From: Synergistaceae bacterium
GTDB taxonomy: Bacteria > Synergistota > Synergistia > Synergistales > Thermovirgaceae
DNA length: 64,000 bases
Reading direction: 5' to 3'
Assembly (NCBI GenBank): GCA_012729145.1
Contig: JAAYDT010000081.1
Location: forward strand, 36,006-100,005
Part shown: positions 32,769-40,587 of the stretch, piece after piece
Numbering within the stretch: the first letter of the stretch is position 1
Layout: each line of letters starts with the position of its first letter
Program-made: the position numbers and the translations under genes
Notes under the pieces: generated by a model
The model's database searches: none
Seen by the model: the letters and a program-made list of their open reading frames with translations, nothing else
Told to the model about the DNA's origin: nothing

Positions 32769-34036
32769 GCAGAGAGATGAGAGTCGGTGTTGTGGTCTTC
32801 ATGGCAATTGTCTTTCTCGGTGCCCTGGTCTTTGTCAGCGGAGGGGCGCGTTTCCGCCAGTACGGATACTCGTTCGGCATTGTCTTTCCTGATGCCATGG
32901 GCCTTGATACAGGGGCGCCCATCCTTGTCTCAGGGGTCGAATCTGGAAAGGTGGACGGTATTGAGTTGTTGAAGGAGGGAGTCCTGGTAAAGGTTACTGT
33001 AAGAAGCCATGTTGTCGTTCCCTATGACAGCCGTTTTACAATAGACACCGGAGGGCTCCTGGGCGAACCCAGGGTCAAGGTGGTCCGGGGTGCTTCTCTT
33101 GAGAACATTTCCGAGGGGGATGTCGTATCGGGTACTATCCCGCCTGCTCTCGACGAGATCATGACCGACATCAAGACCAGTCTTGGCGGTGTCCAGGCTA
33201 CCTTTTCCAACATAAACTCCTTCCTGGCAAAACTTTCCGATGCCGCAGGGGATTTCCAGGGTTTTTCCAGGGAGGCCAGGGACCAGGTGAAGAGGGCAGG
33301 CGATTCCCTTGCGGGCCTTACCGACAGTATCGATTCCGTTGTCCAGGAGAACAGAAGAGCCCTCTCGGAATCGCTGGATAATCTCTCTTTGATCCTTGAG
33401 AATCTGAAAGCCGTGGTTGACCAGTTCGATGAGGGAGGAACTTCGGGAAGGGACCTCCGGCAGATGGTGGTCAAGATCAAGGAAGCCGCCAGCAGCGTTG
33501 AGGAGCTGTCAAGGAAGGTCGAGGAAACCTTTTTCGACCGGGGCGGAGAAGTTCCGTCCAGGTTCCGGGAAGTAAGGGAAATAGTGGGAAAGGCCAACCG
33601 GATCATCTCCGATATCGAAGATCTGACTTTCGAGGGAAGGATCGGCCTCCATGGAGGTCTTTCAGGAAAATTCGAAAGCGATCCTTTGGCAGATATCTCG
33701 CTCTGGATAGGAAGTCGCTCCAGAAGAATGGGGTTTCTCCTGGGGGCCGAGGATATCGGCGGTGATCACGGTCTGACGGCCGCCCTGGGGCTCTCGGGGG
33801 AGGCATGGAGGTTCTGGGGGGGGGCCGTGCGCGGTTACCCCGGGGCGGGCCTGGTCTTCCTCCCCGCCGGGGTTCAAAGCCCCCTGTCCATTGCCGCCCA
33901 GTGGTGGAACGAAGATGGGGGAAGCTGGTCTCTGGAGGGAAGGTACGGTTTCAATGAAAGGTGGGGGGTCTTCTATCGATACCTCGAAAGGAACGACGAC
34001 AGTGCCGGATCGGTCGGTATCTTCTACCGGTTCTGA
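32765..34036 (+). CDS. mlaD: MlaD-type MCE protein with long C-terminal extension
   Basis: 423 residues; a typical E. coli MlaD is about 180. Residues 5-25 form a membrane anchor (VGVVVFMAIVFLGALVFVS), residues about 38-118 are the MCE domain (IVFPDAMGLDTGAPILVSGV ... GGLLGEPRVKV), about 125-285 are helical and hydrophilic (repeated heptad-like segments), and about 290-423 alternate short beta-like strands rich in Gly, Trp, Tyr and Arg and end in YRF. A terminal aromatic residue with such strands is the signature of outer-membrane beta-barrel segments. The MCE assignment is firm; the beta-barrel reading is inferred. Confidence 0.88.
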   Translation: MSREMRVGVVVFMAIVFLGALVFVSGGARFRQYGYSFGIVFPDAMGLDTGAPILVSGVESGKVDGIELLKEGVLVKVTVRSHVVVPYDSRFTIDTGGLLGEPRVKVVRGASLENISEGDVVSGTIPPALDEIMTDIKTSLGGVQATFSNINSFLAKLSDAAGDFQGFSREARDQVKRAGDSLAGLTDSIDSVVQENRRALSESLDNLSLILENLKAVVDQFDEGGTSGRDLRQMVVKIKEAASSVEELSRKVEETFFDRGGEVPSRFREVREIVGKANRIISDIEDLTFEGRIGLHGGLSGKFESDPLADISLWIGSRSRRMGFLLGAEDIGGDHGLTAALGLSGEAWRFWGGAVRGYPGAGLVFLPAGVQSPLSIAAQWWNEDGGSWSLEGRYGFNERWGVFYRYLERNDDSAGSVGIFYRF

Positions 34037-34721
34037 TAGAGTTGCAGCACCCCGGGGCCTTTTTATCACCTTCGAGGGTATAGACGGGTCAGGGAAGAGC
34101 ACCCAGGCAGAATCTTCCTTTCGAAGCCTGATCGAAGAGCTGGGAGAGGAACGGCTGCTCAGGACCTTCGAGCCCGGTGGCTGGACCGGCGGAGAGACAA
34201 TCAGGTCCGCCATTCTCAGGAGGGACCTAAAAAGCGTCTTTACGGAGACGTTTCTGTTCCTTGCCGACAGGACCGAGCACGTGGAAAGGGTCATAGAACC
34301 TGGCCTGACGTCGGGGAAGCTGGTCCTCTGCGAGAGGTTCTCCGACTCGACCCTTGCCTACCAGGTTTACGGCAAGGGCTTCCCCAGGGAGATCCTGGAG
34401 GAGATCAATGCACGGGCTGGTTTCCCCAGGCCCGATATCACGTTCTGGTTCGACGTTCCGGTACAGGAAGCTATCGAACGTATAGCCGCAAGGAAGGGTG
34501 TTCCCGACAGGTTCGAAAAGGACGGTGCCCTTCTTGACCGGATCAGGCTTGGTTACGAGACCATATGCAGCGAGGATCCGGAAAGGTTCATAAGGCTTGA
34601 TGGTACCGCGAAGCCCGATCATCTCAACAGGACTGTGGTCACAAGGATCCTGGGCATGCTGAAGGAGAGTAGGGGGATTTCGCGAAGGATATCAAAGGAC
34701 AAGGGGAGGGCCAGGGAGTGA
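34002..34721 (+). CDS. tmk: Thymidylate kinase
   Basis: 239 residues from GTG 34002, which has AAAGGA nine bases upstream; ATG 33954 is an alternative. The P-loop is ITFEGIDGSGKSTQAE (about residues 22-37), followed by RTFEPGGWTGGE (usually REPGG), the DRT and the CERFSDSTLAYQ (DRF/Y-type) motifs. It phosphorylates dTMP. The start lies 35 bases inside mlaD. The tmk-holB-ricT order matches the Firmicutes tmk-holB-yaaT cluster. Confidence 0.92.
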   Translation: MPDRSVSSTGSDRVAAPRGLFITFEGIDGSGKSTQAESSFRSLIEELGEERLLRTFEPGGWTGGETIRSAILRRDLKSVFTETFLFLADRTEHVERVIEPGLTSGKLVLCERFSDSTLAYQVYGKGFPREILEEINARAGFPRPDITFWFDVPVQEAIERIAARKGVPDRFEKDGALLDRIRLGYETICSEDPERFIRLDGTAKPDHLNRTVVTRILGMLKESRGISRRISKDKGRARE

Positions 34722-35497
34722 TCGAAGCAGGACTTCCAATGGATGAGGCTGTTCAGGACTTTATCGGGAGGGTCTCCTCAACGGCGGGTTCTGACGGAGC
34801 GCCCATTCCTGTAGCGGGGGTCATGCCCCTTTCTATGCATAACGATTTCGCCCTGGCCTGCGCAAGAAATATCATGTGCTTCTCCGGTACCGGGTGCGGG
34901 GTCTGCCAGGCCTGCAGCGGATGGTCGGGAAAGGAACATCCCGACATGCTCTTTTTCGGGAAACCCGAAGATGCTCCGGGGATAGAGGATTGCAGGAGGC
35001 TCTGGGAGGAGCTATCACTGAAACCCTTCTGCTCCAGAAAGAGGGTTGCTGTCATACACGCCGCTCACAGGCTCTCTCTCCCCGCTGCGAACAGTCTCCT
35101 CAAGATCGCCGAGGAAACACCACCGACGGGCGCCCTCGTTCTGTTGCTGGAGGAGAACGTAATGATATCCACCCTCAGAAGCAGGGTGCGGGTCTTTCAG
35201 TACCGGGAGCGTGATCCTTCATCAGGGACGGGGCAGCCTGTCCCCTCGGGATCAATTGAATTTGTGAAATGGGTCGGTAAGACAAGAAAGGAAGAACCGA
35301 AAGCCCTTGCAGCCGAGATACATGGCTGGGTAGAATATTTCCTTTCCAGGGAAGACCATTCAAGGGCCTCAGACCTGGACAATGTCCGGATCCTGGCGGA
35401 GAAGGGGAAATTGACAACTCCGATGATACAGGACCTGGCCCTGGCATGTCTTGAAGGAGAGGTGCAATTTGAAAAGCTTCTTGGTGATATTTGGTAA
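34718..35497 (+). CDS. holB: DNA polymerase III, delta-prime-like clamp loader subunit
   Basis: 259 residues from GTG 34718, overlapping tmk by four bases. A zinc-type cysteine set (CFSGTGCGVCQACSGW) is followed by HPDM, the VIHAAHRLSLPAANSLLKIAEETP region (sensor and SRC-like area) and TLRSRVRVFQ. The Walker A motif is missing, as in delta-prime subunits that do not bind ATP. It is shorter than the usual 300-330 residues, so the C-terminal collar domain is reduced. Confidence 0.85.
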   Translation: MIEAGLPMDEAVQDFIGRVSSTAGSDGAPIPVAGVMPLSMHNDFALACARNIMCFSGTGCGVCQACSGWSGKEHPDMLFFGKPEDAPGIEDCRRLWEELSLKPFCSRKRVAVIHAAHRLSLPAANSLLKIAEETPPTGALVLLLEENVMISTLRSRVRVFQYRERDPSSGTGQPVPSGSIEFVKWVGKTRKEEPKALAAEIHGWVEYFLSREDHSRASDLDNVRILAEKGKLTTPMIQDLALACLEGEVQFEKLLGDIW

Positions 35498-36725
35498 ACC
35501 GCGCTACCTCGGACTGATCCGCGATGACGAGGCAGATCTGGCAAAGGGCATGGAGATAATAGTATCTTCCGCAAGAGGCGATGAGATGGGTATCGTCGCC
35601 GGGCCCATAACCATGGAGCAGGCCGAGTCCTATCGGACAGACCTCTCCATGAACGGGGCAGATGGCGCACCCCGAGGAGGAGAACCTGCATTCCAGGACG
35701 TCAAGTTGGTTCGTGAGGTAACTCCCGAGGATAGACAGGAAAGGATCTCACAGGAGGAAGAGGAGATCCGTGTGCTGGTGAAGGGGAGGGAGCTCCTTAA
35801 GGCCCACGATCTGGAGATGAAGCTGGTCGAGGTCGAATACCTGTTGGACAGGAAAAAGCTCTTTTTCTATTTCACGGCAGAACAGAGAGTGGATTTCAGG
35901 GCCTATGTCCGGGACCTGGCAAAGGAGTTCAAGACCAGGATAGAACTCCGCCAGATCGGGGTAAGGGATGAATCAAAGGTAGTGAAGGGCATGTCGCCTT
36001 GCGGAATGCCGTGCTGCTGCAGCTATTGGCTTAACCGTTTTGCGCCGATATGCATAAGGATGGTCAAGGAGCAGAACCTTGCCCTTAACCCGACCAAGAT
36101 ATCTGGAATATGCGGACGTTTAATGTGCTGCATGGGGTATGAGCACGACACCTACCGCGAGATCTGGAAGAACCTTCCCAGTCCAGGATCAAAGATTAAG
36201 ACCCCCTCTGTCAACTACGTGGTCTCGGGGATCGATGTGGCCGCAAGAAGGGTCAGGGTCATATCGCCCGGGACCGGGGAGTTGCTTATTGATGTCGATG
36301 ATTTCCAGGAATTCCGGGAAAAGGTGACAAGAGGCGAGATCTGGGAAAAGGAGGCGGAGCTGGCTTTGCCTCCTCCCGAGAACCTCTTCGAGGCTGGTAT
36401 CGCCGAAGGGGTCCCTGAAGAGTGTGAAGACCGGACTGGTGATGGAACAATACAGCCAGTTGATGTCCAAAGAGAGAGTCGACAGGGGGAAAGGACATCG
36501 GCTCCTGAAGTGGCAAAAGTCCCTCACCGCCGGAGGAGAAAGAAGAAAAGCCCCGACAGTGGGAAGAAGGATGATCAGGAGGTTCGGTCCGAAGCCGAGG
36601 GAAAACAGGGAGCCGGGGACAACAAGGAACCTTCTTCAACACCTGCCAGGAGTAACGACAGGAGAAGGAGCAGGCGTCGAAGACCAAGGCCCCCCAGGGC
36701 CGGAGATAGCGGAAGCGGCAAATGA
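35469..36725 (+). CDS. ricT: RicT/YaaT family protein (PSP1 domain)
   Basis: 418 residues from TTG 35469 (GGAGAGGTG upstream). The PSP1 domain includes EVEYLLDRKKLFFYFTAEQRVDFR, RIELRQIGVRDESK and the cysteine cluster CGMPCCCSYW ... ICGRLMCCMGYE. In Bacillus, RicT with RicA and RicF binds [4Fe-4S] clusters and stimulates RNase Y. The last 110 residues are low-complexity, first acidic then very basic (RRRRKKK, RRRSRRRRPRPP), a likely RNA-binding tail not present in Bacillus RicT. Confidence 0.9.
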   Translation: MKSFLVIFGKPRYLGLIRDDEADLAKGMEIIVSSARGDEMGIVAGPITMEQAESYRTDLSMNGADGAPRGGEPAFQDVKLVREVTPEDRQERISQEEEEIRVLVKGRELLKAHDLEMKLVEVEYLLDRKKLFFYFTAEQRVDFRAYVRDLAKEFKTRIELRQIGVRDESKVVKGMSPCGMPCCCSYWLNRFAPICIRMVKEQNLALNPTKISGICGRLMCCMGYEHDTYREIWKNLPSPGSKIKTPSVNYVVSGIDVAARRVRVISPGTGELLIDVDDFQEFREKVTRGEIWEKEAELALPPPENLFEAGIAEGVPEECEDRTGDGTIQPVDVQRESRQGERTSAPEVAKVPHRRRRKKKSPDSGKKDDQEVRSEAEGKQGAGDNKEPSSTPARSNDRRRSRRRRPRPPRAGDSGSGK

Positions 36726-36753
36726 GATGCCCGATCCTGGAGGTGGTACGGTT

Positions 36754-37668
36754 TTGTTGAACAGACTGAGCGAACGTCTCGTTTCGGTGAGGGAGAGATG
36801 GGGTATTCCATCCTTCTTTTCCAGAGGTTCCATAGATGGATCCCTTTGGGAATCCCTTGAAGAAATGCTTATTACGGGTGATGTAGGGGTCGACATGACT
36901 GAGAGGATCATCGGATCCCTTCGCTCCCGAATCTCCAGAAGAAGCTCGGACAGAGATATCCTTAAAATGTTCTCCTCTGTTCTATGCGAAATGGTCTCGG
37001 AGGTGGAAGGAACAGGTCAGCCCATCCGATTTTTATCCGCTCCGACAGTAGTTCTGCTTGTCGGGGTGAATGGAAGCGGAAAGACGACCACAGCGGCAAA
37101 ACTTTCCTGGAAGATAGGGCAGGAGGGCAGGAAAGCGGTCCTGGCCGCCGCCGACACCTTCCGCGCCGGGGCTGTGGAACAGCTCACGATATGGGGGGAC
37201 AGAGCAGGTGTGCGGGTGGTTGCTCACGCCCCAGGCGGAGATCCCGGAGCTGTGGTGTTTGATGCCATAAGGGCCGTGGAGGCCGGAGGGCACGACTGCC
37301 TGATCGTAGACACTGCAGGAAGGCTTCATAACCGCAGCAACCTGATGGAGGAGATGTCCAAAATAGCCCGGATCATTGAAAAGAACTGTGAAGGGTGGCA
37401 AAGGGAAACTTTCCTGGTAATTGACGCCGTCTCGGGACAGAACGGTCTGAGACAAGTCGAGGCTTTTGGAAAGACTGTCCCGATCTCTGGCCTGATAGTG
37501 ACGAAATACGACCATACTGCAAAGGGAGGAGTGATCCTCTCGGCCGGTCATCAGCTTGGGGTCCCCGTCCGTTACGTCGGTATTGGAGAGGCGATGGAAG
37601 ATCTGGTCCTCTTCAGGCCAGAGGAGTTCGTCGACGCTCTCCTGGAGAGCAACGATAGGGAGGCCTGA
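36754..37668 (+). CDS. ftsY: Signal recognition particle receptor FtsY
   Basis: 304 residues from TTG 36754, seven bases after GGAGGTGG; ATG 36727 directly after the ricT stop is an alternative. The helical N domain is followed by the G domain with GVNGSGKTTTAAKL, DTFRAGAVEQL, DTAGRL, and TKYDHTAKGG where TKLDGTAKGG is usual. There is no long acidic A domain. FtsY docks SRP-ribosome complexes at the membrane. Confidence 0.94.
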   Translation: MLNRLSERLVSVRERWGIPSFFSRGSIDGSLWESLEEMLITGDVGVDMTERIIGSLRSRISRRSSDRDILKMFSSVLCEMVSEVEGTGQPIRFLSAPTVVLLVGVNGSGKTTTAAKLSWKIGQEGRKAVLAAADTFRAGAVEQLTIWGDRAGVRVVAHAPGGDPGAVVFDAIRAVEAGGHDCLIVDTAGRLHNRSNLMEEMSKIARIIEKNCEGWQRETFLVIDAVSGQNGLRQVEAFGKTVPISGLIVTKYDHTAKGGVILSAGHQLGVPVRYVGIGEAMEDLVLFRPEEFVDALLESNDREA

Positions 37669-37672
37669 GAGG

Positions 37673-38194
37673 ATGCAACCTGCCGTAGTCAGGATCACGG
37701 GAGTTCTGCATCCGGACCCCGGCTGGCTTGAATGGACAACAGGTGTCCTTTCTCGGGAATGGGGACCCGTAGCGAGGCGCAGCGAGACCCTTCCCTTCGA
37801 TCATACCGATTATTACAAGAGTATTTCCCCGGTCCTGTTCAGGACCTTTTTGTCCTTTCAGGGTCTTTCAGGGGCCGGCGACCTTGCGGACTGGAAGCTT
37901 TTCGCCTGCTCCGTAGAAAGGATGAGCGGAAGTGATCGCAGGGTGAATATCGATCCCGGTTACGTTAACGGTTCGCGCCTTGTCCTTGCTTCAACAAAAG
38001 ACCACGCTCACAGGATATATCTCCGGGACGGGATCTTCGCGGAGGTAACGATGCGGTATATGAGAAAGAGATGGGTCCCTTTCGACTGTACCTTCCCTGA
38101 TTTCTCCAGTGGGGTGTACGATAGGTTCCTGGATGAAGCAAGGACTGACTGGCTCAGCTGGACATCTTCTCTCGGGGGGAGCTGGATTACTTGA
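37673..38194 (+). CDS. DUF4416 family protein, function unknown
   Basis: 173 residues from ATG 37673. Recognisable features: LHPDPGWLEWTTGVLSREWGP at the N-terminus, FDHTDYY, then DWKLFACS, RVNIDPGYVN and RDGIFAEVTMRY, ending FPDFSSGVYDRFLDEAR. These match the DUF4416 family as I remember it, found mainly in anaerobes and often near purB or ftsY. No catalytic motif is identifiable. It overlaps purB by four bases. Confidence 0.75.
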   Translation: MQPAVVRITGVLHPDPGWLEWTTGVLSREWGPVARRSETLPFDHTDYYKSISPVLFRTFLSFQGLSGAGDLADWKLFACSVERMSGSDRRVNIDPGYVNGSRLVLASTKDHAHRIYLRDGIFAEVTMRYMRKRWVPFDCTFPDFSSGVYDRFLDEARTDWLSWTSSLGGSWIT

Positions 38195-39534
38195 TCGAAA
38201 GGTACTGCACCGACGAAATGGAGCATCTCTGGTCTCTGGAGAACCGTTTCCGGACCTGGCTTGAAGTCGAATTGGCCGCATGCAGGGCCTGGGCGGAGGA
38301 GGGCGCGATCCCCGAGGGAGCTCTCAGGAACATTCTCGAAAAGGCAGATATCGACATGGAGAGGATAAGGGTGATCGAGGACACTGTCCATCACGATATG
38401 ATAGCCTTTGTTTCATCCGTGGCAGAGAAGGTCGGACCCGACGGAAGGTATATCCACCTCGGACTGACCAGCAGTGACGTGATAGACACTTCCTCCTCGC
38501 TTCTTCTGGTCAGGTCGATCAGACTGCTCCTGGATGAACTTGAGATGCTCTCCGGGGAGATCCTGTCCATGGCAGCCAGATACAGGCTCACGCCCTGCAT
38601 TGGAAGGACCCACGGTGTCCACGCGGAGCCCATTTCTTTCGGGTTCAAGCTTCTTAACTGGTACGAAGAACTTTGCAGGGACCGGGACCGTCTTGTTGCG
38701 GCAATGGAAGTGACAGGGGTGGGGAAGATCTCTGGAGCTGTCGGGACCTATGCGCACTGCCCCCCGATGATCGAGGAGAGGGTATGCGATCTCCTGGGGT
38801 TGACCCGGGCAAGGGTGTCAACCCAGATCCTTCAGCGGGACCGCCACGCCCAGGTCGTATGCGCCGTCGCCATCCTGGGGTCAGGGCTCGAAAGGATCGC
38901 CCAGGAGATACGGCATCTCCAGAGGACAGAGGTTCTTGAAGTTCTTGAACCGTTCTCAAGTGGACAGAAGGGTTCATCGGCCATGCCACACAAGAAGAAC
39001 CCCGTTGTGTGTGAGAGGATCTGTGGAATGGCAAGGCTTCTCAGGAGCTACTCCCTTGCATCCCTTGAGAACATCCCCCTCTGGCATGAGAGGGATATCA
39101 GCCACTCCTCCGTAGAAAGGGTCATATGGCCGGACGTGTTCAACCTGTGCCATTACATGCTCAAGAAGACCCGGGAGGTAGTGGAGGGAATGACCGTCCT
39201 GGATGAAGTGATGAAAAGGAATCTTGACCTCTCGAAAGGGCTTGTATTCAGCCAGCGGGTTCTCCTGGGGCTGGTGGAGAAGGGCTTCTCCCGGGAGGAT
39301 GCCTATGCTATTGTTCAGGGTGCGGCCATGCAGTGCTGGGACCAGGACAGATCTTTTCTGGAAGTGCTGGAGGATGACCCACGCGTCGCAGGGGCCTTCA
39401 AGGGGGAGGAGTTGCATTCGCTCTTCGACACCGAATACTATCTCCGGTTCATCGACGGAATCTTCGAGAGGTTCCCTGTAAAGGACCCCTCCTTCACGAA
39501 GGAACAAGCGACGAGAAAGGAGAGGTATGAATGA
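38191..39534 (+). CDS. purB: Adenylosuccinate lyase
   Basis: 447 residues from TTG 38191. Catalytic and substrate motifs: HHDMIAFV, GLTSSDVIDTSSSLLL, GRTHGVHAEPISFG and the fumarase/aspartase signature GSSAMPHKKNPV (about residues 264-275). It acts twice in purine synthesis (SAICAR and adenylosuccinate cleavage). Overlaps the DUF4416 gene and glpX by four bases each. Confidence 0.96.
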   Translation: MIERYCTDEMEHLWSLENRFRTWLEVELAACRAWAEEGAIPEGALRNILEKADIDMERIRVIEDTVHHDMIAFVSSVAEKVGPDGRYIHLGLTSSDVIDTSSSLLLVRSIRLLLDELEMLSGEILSMAARYRLTPCIGRTHGVHAEPISFGFKLLNWYEELCRDRDRLVAAMEVTGVGKISGAVGTYAHCPPMIEERVCDLLGLTRARVSTQILQRDRHAQVVCAVAILGSGLERIAQEIRHLQRTEVLEVLEPFSSGQKGSSAMPHKKNPVVCERICGMARLLRSYSLASLENIPLWHERDISHSSVERVIWPDVFNLCHYMLKKTREVVEGMTVLDEVMKRNLDLSKGLVFSQRVLLGLVEKGFSREDAYAIVQGAAMQCWDQDRSFLEVLEDDPRVAGAFKGEELHSLFDTEYYLRFIDGIFERFPVKDPSFTKEQATRKERYE

Positions 39535-40526
39535 ACAAGCCCGAAAGAAATATGGCTCTTGAACTGGTCAGGGCAACAGAAGCAGCAGCGATGGCTGCCG
39601 GGCGCTGGATGGGAAGGGGTGACCGCAACGCCTCGGACAATGCTGCCGTCAATGGTATGCGATACATGCTAAACACAATAGAGATGAACGGCACGATCAT
39701 TATCGGAGAAGGAGAAAAGGACGAGGCTCCCATGCTCTTTAACGGTGAGAAGCTTGGGACTGGGAATAACCCCGAGGTGGATATCGCTGTCGATCCCATC
39801 GACGGCACCAGGCTGCTCTCTCTCGGGAGGCCCAATGCCGTGAGCGTTGTCGCCCTTTCTGAACGGAACACCATGTTCGACCCAAAGCACATCTTCTATA
39901 TGAACAAGATCGCGGTAGGACCTTCCGCAGCCGGTGTGATAGACATCGAGGCCCCTGTCTACGAAAACCTCTCCAGGGTGGCCAAGGCTCTAGACAAGGC
40001 TGTGGAGGACGTGACAGTGGTCGTTCTTGACAGACCCAGGCATGAACAGCTGATCTCCGAGATCAGGGAGGCGGGGTCAAGGATCCGGCTGATATCGGAT
40101 GGGGATATCGCCGGAGCGCTGATGACCTGCAAGAACGGAAGCGGTATTGATCTCCTGATGGGCGTCGGGGGGTCGCCCGAGGCTGTTATCAGCGCCTGCG
40201 CCCTGAAGTGCGTCGGGGGCACCATGGAGTGCAAACTATGGCCAAGGAACACTGAGGAGGCTGCCAGGTGCAGGGAACTGGGTATGGACCTCAACGCCGT
40301 TCTATCCCTTGACGACCTGGTCTCCTCCGACAACGTCTTCTTCGCCGCTACCGGTGTTACAGACGGGGAGATGCTCAAGGGAGTAAGGTACGAGGGAGAC
40401 AGGATCGTGACCAACTCGATCGTAATGCGTTCCAAGAGCGGGACCATAAGGTACATTGATGCGATCCACAGCCTCAGGAAACTAGATCTGATCAGCAGTA
40501 TAGATTACGGGCCGAGATTCGAATAG
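39531..40526 (+). CDS. glpX: Fructose-1,6-bisphosphatase, class II
   Basis: 331 residues. Metal and substrate motifs: IIIGEGEKDEAPML, DIAVDPIDGTRLL, and LMGVGGSPEAVISACALKC. GlpX provides the gluconeogenic phosphatase step, consistent with growth on amino acids or organic acids. It is convergent with hypF. Confidence 0.95.
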   Translation: MNKPERNMALELVRATEAAAMAAGRWMGRGDRNASDNAAVNGMRYMLNTIEMNGTIIIGEGEKDEAPMLFNGEKLGTGNNPEVDIAVDPIDGTRLLSLGRPNAVSVVALSERNTMFDPKHIFYMNKIAVGPSAAGVIDIEAPVYENLSRVAKALDKAVEDVTVVVLDRPRHEQLISEIREAGSRIRLISDGDIAGALMTCKNGSGIDLLMGVGGSPEAVISACALKCVGGTMECKLWPRNTEEAARCRELGMDLNAVLSLDDLVSSDNVFFAATGVTDGEMLKGVRYEGDRIVTNSIVMRSKSGTIRYIDAIHSLRKLDLISSIDYGPRFE

Positions 40527-40552
40527 GGGTGGTCCATCGGTCGGCAAGACGC

Positions 40553-40576
40553 ACAGGGTCCTTAAGCGGGCCCTGT
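40553..40576. other. Hairpin between convergent glpX and hypF
   Basis: ACAGGGTCC (40553-40561) pairs with GGGCCCTGT (40568-40576), nine pairs with one G:T, loop of six. There is no T-run on either strand, so termination activity is uncertain. Confidence 0.4.
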
Positions 40577-40587
40577 ACCTGGAATGA

